This document shows positions 44,614-52,901 of a stretch of DNA of 64,000 bases, piece by piece. This stretch comes from an uncultured Bacteriovoracaceae bacterium (lineage in GTDB: Bacteria > Bdellovibrionota > Bacteriovoracia > Bacteriovoracales > Bacteriovoracaceae). The DNA lies in the NCBI GenBank assembly GCA_950054155.1, contig CATLOT010000002.1, positions 122,505 to 186,504 on the forward strand. The letters are read 5' to 3'. A program made the position numbers and the translations under genes. How positions within the stretch are numbered: the stretch's first letter is position 1; every line of letters begins with the position of its first letter. Below the pieces are notes generated by a model that worked only from the letters and a program-made list of their open reading frames with translations, did not search any database and was not told the origin of the DNA.

Positions 44614-46521
44614 ATGCAGATTTCGTCAAAGGAAGACTATTTTAAGGCCTGGCAAGAAGCCAGTGAGAATCCGGAGAACTTCTGGTCAAAGGTCGCCTCT
44701 GAATATCAGTGGAAGAAGCCTTGGGAAAGTGTTCAAAGCGGTAACTTCACTGATGTGAATATTAAGTGGTTTGACGGGGCGACTCTCAATATCACGGAGA
44801 ATTGTCTTGATCGTCATCTTCAGGAAAGACCAGACAAGACGGCCGTTATCTGGGAACCCAATGGTGTCGATGAGAAAGAGATCACCTACACCTATAAGGA
44901 GCTTCACGCTGAAGTTTGCCGTTTTGCCAATGTCCTTAAAGATCAAGGTATAAGAAAAGGTGATCGTGTCGTCTTTTATATGTCCATGGTTCCCGAACTC
45001 CTGACAGGAGTCCTCGCCTGTGCCCGCCTTGGTGCTGTCCACTCTGTCGTTTTTGCAGGCTTTAGTGCCCAGGCCTTAGCCGGAAGAATAAAAGATTGTG
45101 AAGCCAAAATGGTGATTACCTGTGATGAAAGTTATCGAGGCGCCAAAACAACTCCTCTAAAAGAAATTACTGATGAAGCCCTGAAAGATTGTGGATCCAT
45201 TGAAAAAGTTCTCATTCGTGTCCGCACTGGTGCTTCTGTTCCTATGAAAGAAGGAAGAGATATTGAGCTTCTCCCCCTCCTTAAAGAGGCAAGTCCCCAT
45301 TGTGACGCTGTTGAGGTTGCAGCAGAAGATCCGCTCTTTATTCTCTATACTTCAGGATCAACCGGAACACCAAAAGGCTTATTACACACCACGGGTGGCT
45401 ACATGGTGTGGGCGGGCTTCACCTTTGAAAATGTCTTTCAAATGCAAGATGACGACATCTATTGGTGCACAGCCGATATTGGTTGGATCACCGGTCACTC
45501 CTATATTACATATGGCCCACTTCTTAAGGGCGCTACAACAGTGATGTTTGAAGGTGTTCCCACCTATCCTGAGGCTGACCGCTTTTGGCAAGTCGTCGAC
45601 AAGTATAAAGTCACTCACTTTTATACGGCCCCCACGGCCATTAGAGCACTGGAGGCCTGTGATATCGAGCTCGTCAAAAGACACGATCTCTCTAGCCTTA
45701 AAGTTCTTGGCTCCGTTGGCGAGCCCATCAATGATGAGGCCTGGCAGTGGTATCACAAAGAAATTGGCAAAGAGAATTGCCCCATTGTGGATACCTGGTG
45801 GCAGACTGAAACTGGGGGCATTATGATTAGCTCCCTCGCTGGAGTCACGGAATCCATCTCAACCTATGCCACTTATCCCCTTCCAGGAGTTATTCCCCAG
45901 CTCCTTGATAGCGAAGCGAATGTTATTGACGATAAGAGTGGAGAGGGAAATCTTTGTATCAGCAAGCCCTGGCCAGGCATGGCCCGCACAATCTGGGGAA
46001 ACCACGAGCGCTACAAAGAAACTTATTTTTCAGCCTACAAAGGCAAGTACTTCACAGGTGATGGCTCAAAACGTGATGAAAGCGGTCGCTACCGTATCAC
46101 AGGACGCGTAGACGATGTCATCAATGTCAGTGGTCACCGTATAGGAACAGCAGAAGTTGAAGATGCTCTCAATGAGCATCACCATGTAATTGAAAGTGCT
46201 GTCGTGGGCTTTCCCCACGACATCAAAGGCCAAGGAATTTACGCCTACGTTATTTGTAATAATGGAAAAGCGCCCACGAGTGAAGAGGAGCAGGAGAACT
46301 TTAAAAAAGAGCTCAACGCTGTTATCACAAAAATCATTGGTCCTATTGCTAAGCCTGATCAAGTTCAATTTGTTTCAGGTCTTCCCAAAACCCGCTCGGG
46401 AAAAATCATGAGAAGAATTTTAAGAAAGATTGCAGCTAAGGATATTTCCAACCTTGGCGATATCTCAACACTCCTTAATCCCGAGGTTGTAGAGGAAATA
46501 AAGAAGGGAGCAGGACTTTGA
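44614..46521 (+). CDS. acsA: Acetyl-CoA synthetase (AMP-forming)
   Basis: 635 aa. An ANL-superfamily enzyme activating acetate to acetyl-CoA. Motifs in order: WFDGATLNITENCLDRH, LYTSGSTGTPKGLLHTTGGYMVW (P-loop and the acetate-specific HTTGGY), DTWWQTETGG, the GDGSKRDESGRYRITGRVDDVINVSGHR hinge and the C-terminal RSGKIMRRILRKIA with the acetylatable catalytic Lys. AAGGAGAGAGACC precedes the ATG. It is the first gene of a tightly packed operon (esterase, DUF2797, cytidine deaminase, FliM-like). Confidence 0.95.
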   Translation: MQISSKEDYFKAWQEASENPENFWSKVASEYQWKKPWESVQSGNFTDVNIKWFDGATLNITENCLDRHLQERPDKTAVIWEPNGVDEKEITYTYKELHAEVCRFANVLKDQGIRKGDRVVFYMSMVPELLTGVLACARLGAVHSVVFAGFSAQALAGRIKDCEAKMVITCDESYRGAKTTPLKEITDEALKDCGSIEKVLIRVRTGASVPMKEGRDIELLPLLKEASPHCDAVEVAAEDPLFILYTSGSTGTPKGLLHTTGGYMVWAGFTFENVFQMQDDDIYWCTADIGWITGHSYITYGPLLKGATTVMFEGVPTYPEADRFWQVVDKYKVTHFYTAPTAIRALEACDIELVKRHDLSSLKVLGSVGEPINDEAWQWYHKEIGKENCPIVDTWWQTETGGIMISSLAGVTESISTYATYPLPGVIPQLLDSEANVIDDKSGEGNLCISKPWPGMARTIWGNHERYKETYFSAYKGKYFTGDGSKRDESGRYRITGRVDDVINVSGHRIGTAEVEDALNEHHHVIESAVVGFPHDIKGQGIYAYVICNNGKAPTSEEEQENFKKELNAVITKIIGPIAKPDQVQFVSGLPKTRSGKIMRRILRKIAAKDISNLGDISTLLNPEVVEEIKKGAGL

Positions 46522-47219
46522 GTGAAATTAAAAATTACAAGGGAAAAGTCGACTATATCCATATCGATAATAAGAGTCAGAAAACGATATTCATGCTCCA
46601 TGGCTATGGCGCCAATATGCGTGATCTGGCCCCTTTGGCAGGTCTTAATCCCGACTTAAGAAAATACAATTGGATTTTTCCCGATGGACTCATCAAAGTT
46701 CCCCTTGGCCCCTACATGAGTGGTAGAGCGTGGTTCCCTATTAATATGGAAGAACTCAATCGGGCGATGATGGCAGGAGATTTTGAGAGTCTCTTTGCCG
46801 ATCATATCCCTGAAGGCCTAGAGGAAGTAGCAAAGACTCTTAAGGAAATGATTCTTGATTTAGGTGGAGAGGATTATCTTATAGGAGGCTTTAGTCAGGG
46901 TTCCATGATGGCCAATGCCCTCACCTTTCTTGAAGACCTAAATCCCAAAGCTCTTATTCTTCTTTCAAGTACACTTGTGGCAAAGAAGAGAATGACCGAG
47001 CGGCTTGAAAAGAGCGCATGGCACGGTCCCATTTTTCAAAGCCACGGAACAGGCGACCCCGTGCTTCCCGTTTCAATGGCCCGTGCCCTTACGGCCCTTA
47101 TTAGAGAAAGCGACCGTCAGGTCACCTCAATTGAATTTAATGGAGGACACGAGATTCCTCCTGTTGTGATGCAACAGTTAAACGAATTTCTTAAAAAAAA
47201 TAACCAAAGCGAGAGATGA
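46518..47219 (+). CDS. Alpha/beta hydrolase (phospholipase/carboxylesterase family)
   Basis: 233 aa with no signal peptide. The nucleophile elbow GGFSQGSMMA, the catalytic Asp in HGTGDPVLPVS and the His in NGGHEIPPVV form a complete triad. HGYGANMRDL is the oxyanion region. Similar enzymes cleave lysophospholipids or short esters and thioesters. It starts at TTG 46518 in a TTGA overlap with acsA, so translation is coupled. The substrate is unknown. Confidence 0.8.
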   Translation: MSEIKNYKGKVDYIHIDNKSQKTIFMLHGYGANMRDLAPLAGLNPDLRKYNWIFPDGLIKVPLGPYMSGRAWFPINMEELNRAMMAGDFESLFADHIPEGLEEVAKTLKEMILDLGGEDYLIGGFSQGSMMANALTFLEDLNPKALILLSSTLVAKKRMTERLEKSAWHGPIFQSHGTGDPVLPVSMARALTALIRESDRQVTSIEFNGGHEIPPVVMQQLNEFLKKNNQSER

Positions 47220-48037
47220 TGAAAGAGATTGCAACGGGGAGCCTTTATAAAATGAAGGCAACCCTCGGACAGGGAGAGGACCCTGTTCACTATGAGCTGC
47301 CCCTCGATGACAATACCTACCCTCTTAATCCCTACTTAGGAAAAAAGATAAAGCTTGAGTGGTGTGAAAAAATTTTCGATGTCTATGATGGCAAAGAAAT
47401 TAAGAAAAGCTATGCCCAAGGCTATAGCTATAAGAACTTTATTAGCCTTGCTCAATGTGACACCTGCATTGTTAAGCCAGAACTTTGCCACTACCACAAA
47501 GGCACTTGCCGCGAGCCTGAGTGGGGAGAAAAGCACTGCTTTATTCCCCATTATATTTACCTCTCGGTGACCAGTGGACTCAAGGTCGGCATCACCCGTG
47601 AGACCCAAGTCCCGACCCGTTGGATCGACCAAGGGGCAGTCTTTGCCCTGCCGATTCTAAAAGTAGCAGACCGAAAAACAAGTGGCCTTATTGAGATTGA
47701 AATCGCCAAAGAAATGGCCGACAAAACCAATTGGCGAAATATGCTCAAAGGCAATTACCCCGAAGTTGACCTCGAAGAGACTCGTGACCACCTCTACGAG
47801 ACCTTTGGCGACCTTTTTGATGATGCCGATGCCGATGACGTCGAGGAAGAAGTACTTTCTATTCATTACCCTATCCTTGAGGTCCCCGAAAAATTCTCTA
47901 GCCTTAGTTTTGATAAGAAAAAAATTGTTGAAGGCACACTCTTGGGAATAAAAGGCCAATACCTTATACTTGATAGTGGAGTCATTAATATCAGAAAGCA
48001 TAATGGCTATCAGGTGACATTCTCCGTGGAGGACTAA
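47216..48037 (+). CDS. DUF2797 domain protein
   Basis: 273 aa. The family core is plain: CDTCIVKPELCHYHKGTCREPEWGEKHCFIPHYIYLS, a cysteine/histidine cluster probably binding zinc, followed by GLKVGITR and RWIDQGAVFALPI, a GIY-YIG-like nuclease-fold pattern, and ADKTNWRNML. Its function is unknown. The ATG overlaps the esterase stop (ATGATG; either ATG could be used). Confidence 0.85.
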   Translation: MMKEIATGSLYKMKATLGQGEDPVHYELPLDDNTYPLNPYLGKKIKLEWCEKIFDVYDGKEIKKSYAQGYSYKNFISLAQCDTCIVKPELCHYHKGTCREPEWGEKHCFIPHYIYLSVTSGLKVGITRETQVPTRWIDQGAVFALPILKVADRKTSGLIEIEIAKEMADKTNWRNMLKGNYPEVDLEETRDHLYETFGDLFDDADADDVEEEVLSIHYPILEVPEKFSSLSFDKKKIVEGTLLGIKGQYLILDSGVINIRKHNGYQVTFSVED

Positions 48038-48459
48038 TGAAGCTGCCTGGCGAAATTGAAGAAGCCTATAAGATTGCCCTCAAGGCACAAGAAAACTCGC
48101 ATAGCCCCTACTCGCGCTTTGCCGTAGGAGCTGCCATTAAATTTGTCGGAGATGAGAAAGTCTATCCCGGCTGTAATGTTGAAAATATAAGCTTTGGTGG
48201 CACCATCTGTGCTGAGCGCTCTGCCATCGTCTCAAAGGTCAGCCAAAAGGGAAAAGGGAGTGTGGAATACGCTGTCGTCGTTGCCAATACTCAAACCCCA
48301 ACTCCTCCCTGCGCACTTTGCTTGCAGGTTTTTTCTGAATTCTGTGACCAAGACTTTCCCATCTACATGGGAAATAAAGAAAAAATGCTTAAGAAGATGA
48401 CCTTTAGAGAACTTCTTCCCTTTTCTTTTACGAATCTCGAAGAAGGGCAAAGCGAGTAA
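48037..48459 (+). CDS. cdd: Cytidine deaminase
   Basis: 140 aa, the homotetrameric type. SPYSRFAVGAAIKF and GCNVENISFGGTICAERSAI hold the zinc ligand Cys58 and the catalytic Glu60. PPCALC holds zinc ligands Cys92 and Cys95. It converts cytidine or deoxycytidine to uridine in pyrimidine salvage. It starts in a 1-bp TAATG overlap with the DUF2797 gene. Salvage of host or environmental nucleosides fits the nuclease-secreting lifestyle suggested elsewhere. Confidence 0.93.
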   Translation: MKLPGEIEEAYKIALKAQENSHSPYSRFAVGAAIKFVGDEKVYPGCNVENISFGGTICAERSAIVSKVSQKGKGSVEYAVVVANTQTPTPPCALCLQVFSEFCDQDFPIYMGNKEKMLKKMTFRELLPFSFTNLEEGQSE

Positions 48460-49050
48460 ATGGAAAAGGACTGGATCAAGCTTCTTACCCACGGAAATAC
48501 CAAGCCTTTCATCAATAAAGAAAATAAATATCAATCTGAGTTTTTTTCGCAAAAGTTCTCACCAAGTCTGATGAAGGTTTTACAACTTAAAGGACTCAAC
48601 CTCACTTTTAAGCGCATTGAAAGTGACACCCTCTTTGGTGCGGACATCGCTCACCTCACCCCTCGCTCCCTTTTGATGCCCTTTCACTTTGGTGAATATG
48701 GATTGATCGGTTGGGTCAGTCTATCAGAGAACTTTGTGGAACTCGCCCTTCACCGCCTCTTAGGAGGAAGCTCTGTAACAGAACTCTCGGTGGCCGAACG
48801 TCCTTTAAGCCCTCTTGAAAAAACCACGCTTAAACAACTCAACTCCCCCTTTGAAGTCAGCATTAGAGAAGGCCTAAAAGGTCTGCTTGGAATTCATAGT
48901 GCAGTGATAGGAAACCCTTGGGAACGCCTTGATCTTGAAAGGGAATTGGCAACAGGCGAGAGTTACTTTTGTGAAACCTTTCTCTATGAAGAGGGGCCCG
49001 TCCTCACTCCCCTTCAAGTCTTTCTAAGAGTGAGTCCCTTTAATCCCTAG
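48460..49050 (+). CDS. FliM/CheC-like flagellar-switch family protein (no SpoA domain)
   Basis: 196 aa. The segment LIGWVSLSENFVELALHRLLGGSS, then RPLSPLEKTTLKQL, matches the middle CheC-like domain of FliM (the VDRLFGG and LTPIE pattern). The C-terminal SpoA/FliN domain is absent. No signal peptide is seen. It starts directly at the cdd stop. The assignment is a pattern match and moderate. It could be a truncated FliM or an unrelated pseudo-match. The stop overlaps the convergent gene in CTAG. Confidence 0.45.
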   Translation: MEKDWIKLLTHGNTKPFINKENKYQSEFFSQKFSPSLMKVLQLKGLNLTFKRIESDTLFGADIAHLTPRSLLMPFHFGEYGLIGWVSLSENFVELALHRLLGGSSVTELSVAERPLSPLEKTTLKQLNSPFEVSIREGLKGLLGIHSAVIGNPWERLDLERELATGESYFCETFLYEEGPVLTPLQVFLRVSPFNP

Positions 49051-49868
49051 AGAAGACCTTTTTCACGGTAGTACATAAAATCAAAAATTCCGTGCTCGCG
49101 AATGAGCTCCTGATCTTCAATTTGCCCTTTAATGATACTCGTATCAGGAAAGTGACTTCGCCCGTCCTCGTAGATGTAGCCTCGATCGCGATAAGTAACC
49201 TTACGATTACTTCTGTCAGTATCAGAGGGATCCATCAAAGAGTCTTGCCATTCATTGAGAGGCTGGCTCTTTTTGGCCACCCCCACATCAAAGACAAAGG
49301 GCACAAGTTCCCCCTCTTTCTCAACCAAGACATAGGGAGTCACATGATAGCGCCAACCAACAAATCCAGTGGGAACAGGTGCATCGGGATTATTCTTCCA
49401 AGACTTCGGATAAAGACTCGCTCTTCCCGTGTGATCACTTAAGAAGACCTTACCCATATCGATGCCATTTTCTTTAGCGATGAGAGCAAGTTCGTGGGCA
49501 CGAGCAAAGCATCCGTCGTGAAGGTAATCAAACTTTAAGTACTCTAACTGAGAAAAAAGTTCAAAGAGCTTTTGCGCTTCTTCCTCTGTAACGACACTCA
49601 CCTCATCACTTTGGAATTGCTCCTTCCTAACAGATCTTCCTAGATCAAATTCAACTTCCTTATAGAAGTGATCGGCATCCTCTTTGAGATCAACTGTGAT
49701 CTTCGAAGTAAACTTAGCACCATTACAATCCCCGGGGGCATTGGTAGCAGTGCTCGCAACTTCATTGAACTGCATCGCCTCTTTAAGGGCTTCCATGATA
49801 GCAGCATCAGTATCGGCAAAGATCTGAGCTGAGAGGGAAAAGAGAAAAAGAAAAAGGATGGATCTCAT
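49047..49868 (-). CDS. Secreted protein-glutaminase-like deamidase
   Basis: 273 aa with a signal peptide (SILFLFLFSLSAQIFA). DGCFARAHELA holds Cys120, GWRYHVTPYVLVEKEG holds His175, and FVFDVGVA holds Asp194. The order Cys-His-Asp and the H-D spacing (19) match the protein-glutaminase triad (Chryseobacterium enzyme: C156, H197, D217, spacing 20). These enzymes deamidate Gln side chains in proteins. Residues 1-110 may serve as a propeptide, as in the known enzyme. The ATG lacks a Shine-Dalgarno and sits 7 nt after a perfect FliA -10 box, predicting a leaderless mRNA. The family identification is by motif, not by search. Confidence 0.65.
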   Translation of the reverse strand: MRSILFLFLFSLSAQIFADTDAAIMEALKEAMQFNEVASTATNAPGDCNGAKFTSKITVDLKEDADHFYKEVEFDLGRSVRKEQFQSDEVSVVTEEEAQKLFELFSQLEYLKFDYLHDGCFARAHELALIAKENGIDMGKVFLSDHTGRASLYPKSWKNNPDAPVPTGFVGWRYHVTPYVLVEKEGELVPFVFDVGVAKKSQPLNEWQDSLMDPSDTDRSNRKVTYRDRGYIYEDGRSHFPDTSIIKGQIEDQELIREHGIFDFMYYREKGLL

Positions 49869-49875
49869 ACCGGAC

Positions 49876-49903
49876 TTATCGGCTTTCTTCCCTAATTTTC
49901 TTA
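49876..49903 (-). promoter_or_regulatory. FliA-type promoter for the protein-glutaminase-like gene
   Basis: On the minus strand the -10 box GCCGATAA is perfect (49876-49883), with 7 nt to the ATG. The -35 is TAAG (49900-49903) at 16 nt, or AAGA at 15 nt. The box overlaps the TAA of the Nudix-MBL gene. The start of transcription should fall on or next to the ATG. Confidence 0.55.
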
Positions 49904-51177
49904 ATATGAGCTTTAATTGTTTTTTGAGCGTAGCGAATCAGGGATTCGTCTAACCCCTCGTAAATAATGGAGAGAATCTCATCTTCGCTTTTTTGCTGGG
50001 ATAAAAGTTCTTTTATTTGCTCTTCGCGGTGCTCACGATGCTTAAGGGTCATCTCTAATTTATGAACTCCCCCGATACTAATACCATGGCTTGGAATGAT
50101 AAACTTTGGCCTAAGAGAGATCACTCTTCTTAAGCTCTCAAAGTACTTCGCCATATCCCCTTCTTCTCCTCCAACAACCACAGTACCTACTGTTTGAATG
50201 AGGTCTCCCACAAAGAACCAATGAAGATTAAGGGGCGCCAGTGCAAGTTGGCCTTCATCATGACCAGGTACCTCATAAACACGAAGGGGCTCACCGTAGC
50301 AGTCACTGACAAAGTCACCCTCTTTTAAGAAAGTGACCTCACAATCTTTAAGATAATCCTCGCCCCACTTTTGAGTGATCATGCGGTGACACTTCTCACT
50401 CATATAAACTTTCTTTGAAAACCTCTCACATAACTGGGGCAAGAATTCGTGATGATCAGGATGATGGTGAGAAATAAAGAATGCATCTATAGTGCCACTC
50501 TTTTTAAGGCTGCGGCAAAACTTTTCAAGTTCTTCGTCATTCTTTGGAGAGGGATCAACAAGGATTCTCTCTTTCTCTCCTAAGAGAAAACTATTGGTTC
50601 TGTTGGCGGGAGGAAAGGTATTTGACAGCGGCAAGAACTGGCGTACACCACAGATTGTCTCAATAAAGGGGACCTCTCGTCCTTCAATATGAGGTAAGAG
50701 GAAATCCCTTGGTTTAAAATCATCCTGCCAACCAGGATCTAACTGTTCACTTAAAAACTCGATAATAGAGAGCACCGGGGGTACGGCAAGAAGACGACCT
50801 TCCTCATAGGCAAGGTCTAATTCTTTAGCGCTCTTCCAAAAAGAAGCCTTTGCTTCACCGGCATCCACTTCAAACGCGTACTCATTCTTGAGTTCAATAA
50901 GATAGAAGAAGACTTTGAAACGGTAGGGGTTAAATTCAGGAGTAACGGCATGACCAAGAAGAGAGATATTAAGGACATCCTCACTTTCAAGATCAAAATT
51001 GAGTTCTTCTTTAATCTCTCTTTTAAGAGCACTGTGGTGATCGGCATCACTCTTATCAACCTTCCCTCCTGGGAAGGCCGTGTAACCAGGAAAAACACTA
51101 AGATAGTCCTGCCTTTCAATCATAAAGATTTTTTCACTGGCGCGATGATAAAAAACGGCTGTAACAGCTTCTCTCAC
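49876..51177 (-). CDS. Nudix - metallo-beta-lactamase fusion hydrolase
   Basis: 433 aa. Residues ~1-130 resemble a Nudix domain (FPGGKVDKSDADHHSALKREIKEELNF), but the Nudix box has one extra residue and an acidic Asp/Ala swap at the first Glu. Residues ~190-380 are an MBL fold with HHHPDHHEF (HxHxDH), GHDEGQ and SHGISIGG zinc-site motifs. The C-terminal ~60 residues are a small helical, basic segment, as in LACTB2-like endoribonucleases. It starts at GTG 51177, 2 bp from the upstream protease gene. It is likely a cytoplasmic hydrolase; the substrate is unknown. Confidence 0.7.
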   Translation of the reverse strand: MREAVTAVFYHRASEKIFMIERQDYLSVFPGYTAFPGGKVDKSDADHHSALKREIKEELNFDLESEDVLNISLLGHAVTPEFNPYRFKVFFYLIELKNEYAFEVDAGEAKASFWKSAKELDLAYEEGRLLAVPPVLSIIEFLSEQLDPGWQDDFKPRDFLLPHIEGREVPFIETICGVRQFLPLSNTFPPANRTNSFLLGEKERILVDPSPKNDEELEKFCRSLKKSGTIDAFFISHHHPDHHEFLPQLCERFSKKVYMSEKCHRMITQKWGEDYLKDCEVTFLKEGDFVSDCYGEPLRVYEVPGHDEGQLALAPLNLHWFFVGDLIQTVGTVVVGGEEGDMAKYFESLRRVISLRPKFIIPSHGISIGGVHKLEMTLKHREHREEQIKELLSQQKSEDEILSIIYEGLDESLIRYAQKTIKAHIKKIREESR

Positions 51178-51179
51178 TC

Positions 51180-52901
51180 TTAGTTCCTTACAAAATCGAT
51201 TTTCTTCTTTTTAAGATCAATGCCAATAGTTTTAAAGCCTTTAAGATAAGGAACTCCAAGGTTCGCTTCAATCTCACGACTAAAGAGAACAGTGTTGCCC
51301 TCCTTTAAGCGCACAATTTTTCCTTGCTCTGCCTGTCCAAGGCATGAAGGCATTGTTGCTCGCCTTTCAAGCTCTCCAAAGAATTGAGAACCTGAATCAA
51401 TACGCACAAAACTATTTCCACAAGAAAACTCTAAAGAATCTATTTCACCAAGACCATTCTCCCTTAAGACAAAACTCTCGCCTTTCAGGACACCTTTAGA
51501 TAACGTCTTCTCTTTTGTCTTAAAAAGCCATTTTCCTCCATTAAAGGTCTTCAAGAAGTCCATCCCTAGGACCCCATCAAAACCAGCAAGATTCATCTCA
51601 GCAAGGGCGCCAGAAAGACCTCTTACTTTCTGTCCTCCAAGGCTAAGCTCTTTTTTAAAGACGACAAGAGGCGCTTGAACTGATTGCCCATAAGCATTTT
51701 GTAAGGCCTTAGCCCCAAGCAAAAGAAATTCTTTTTCAGATGATTCTTCAATAAGGCTTAGAGGAAGCACACTCACCTGGGCCCCAGTGTCCACCACCAT
51801 TTTCTTACCCATAAGCTCCACGTACCACAGCCCTTTCTCACTTTTAAGGGTAATCTCTTTAAGGTCTTCCTCTTTTGAACGATTATCTTTATCAAAGTCA
51901 CGAAGGCGAATTCGCGCCTTTAGAATATCATGACTCTTATTTAAAGAGCGCGCCTTTTTAAGATCCTCTTGAGCCCGATACTTTCTAAGAGCAATAACTC
52001 TCTCCTCAAATTCTTCTCGGGATATCTTTCCCTTATTAAAGAGTTCACTGAGCTTCGCTTCACTTTGGGTCCCTTTCTTCGCCTTAACTTTTTGATACTT
52101 TTTATTAAGCTCCTTATTGGCCTCATAGAGCACACGCTCTTTTAAGTCCCAAGGAAGACTCTCTTTAAGGCGCACCAAATTAGACAGAGCAACGTCATAG
52201 TCCCTCTCCCCGGTTTTGATAAGACTGCCATAATCAAAGAAGAGCTGATAGACCTCTTTCTCATCAAGCCAATGAATCATTCCCTGCCACTCTCGCTGAA
52301 GAGCGATAAAGGGCTGCAAGGAAGAGGCCTCTTTCTTTGCTTCCTCTATTTTTCCAGCGCGCTCCAGTTTTTCAACCTCCCCGACACTCTTTTCTAGTAA
52401 GAACTGCAAACGCCTTCCTGCCTCTTTACGGCGCAGGGGAGCAAGCGGATTTTGACTAGGGCGATGGCGCTGATAAAAGTGGATGATCTCATGAAGACAA
52501 TCTCCTCTTTTTGCCTCACGCTTAAATAAAATAATGCGCTCATGATAGAGAATCAGAGCAAGCTTAGTTGAAGAGAAGAAGTTTTCAAGGTCTTCTTGAG
52601 GCACGCCCTTTACATTCTGGCCGGCCTTGACAACATGGGTTCTAAACTTCATCTGACCAAGAAACTCGCGGCAGGATTTAAGATCAAGCTCTGCTAAGAA
52701 TTTGAGATCTTTCTTCTCTAACTCGAGCCCTGTACAAAAGGAAAGGGCACCACTTTTCTTCTTTTCTACACTACACTTTCTCGCCGCCTCAAGCTCGGTG
52801 ACCATTTTCTTACCATGATCTAAAAGACCATCAACGAGAGCAAAACTACCACTGCAGTGAAAAATCAATCCCAGTAAGAAGCTAAATTGAGAAACTTTCA
52901 A
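51180..52901 (-). CDS. Secreted two-lobed retropepsin/pepsin-like aspartic protease
   Basis: 573 aa. The signal peptide (SQFSFLLGLIFHCSGSFA) is followed by ~350 residues of Lys/Arg-rich helical sequence, then two aspartic-protease-like lobes. Lobe 1 has VDTGAQVSVLP (Asp371) and GVLGMDFL. Lobe 2 has RIDSGSQFFGEL (Asp502) and IGIDLKKKKIDF. The 131-residue gap between catalytic Asp residues suits two fused retropepsin-like lobes. It starts at TTG 52901 in a TTGA overlap with the IOR gene. Whether lobe 2 is catalytic is uncertain. Confidence 0.6.
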   Translation of the reverse strand: MKVSQFSFLLGLIFHCSGSFALVDGLLDHGKKMVTELEAARKCSVEKKKSGALSFCTGLELEKKDLKFLAELDLKSCREFLGQMKFRTHVVKAGQNVKGVPQEDLENFFSSTKLALILYHERIILFKREAKRGDCLHEIIHFYQRHRPSQNPLAPLRRKEAGRRLQFLLEKSVGEVEKLERAGKIEEAKKEASSLQPFIALQREWQGMIHWLDEKEVYQLFFDYGSLIKTGERDYDVALSNLVRLKESLPWDLKERVLYEANKELNKKYQKVKAKKGTQSEAKLSELFNKGKISREEFEERVIALRKYRAQEDLKKARSLNKSHDILKARIRLRDFDKDNRSKEEDLKEITLKSEKGLWYVELMGKKMVVDTGAQVSVLPLSLIEESSEKEFLLLGAKALQNAYGQSVQAPLVVFKKELSLGGQKVRGLSGALAEMNLAGFDGVLGMDFLKTFNGGKWLFKTKEKTLSKGVLKGESFVLRENGLGEIDSLEFSCGNSFVRIDSGSQFFGELERRATMPSCLGQAEQGKIVRLKEGNTVLFSREIEANLGVPYLKGFKTIGIDLKKKKIDFVRN

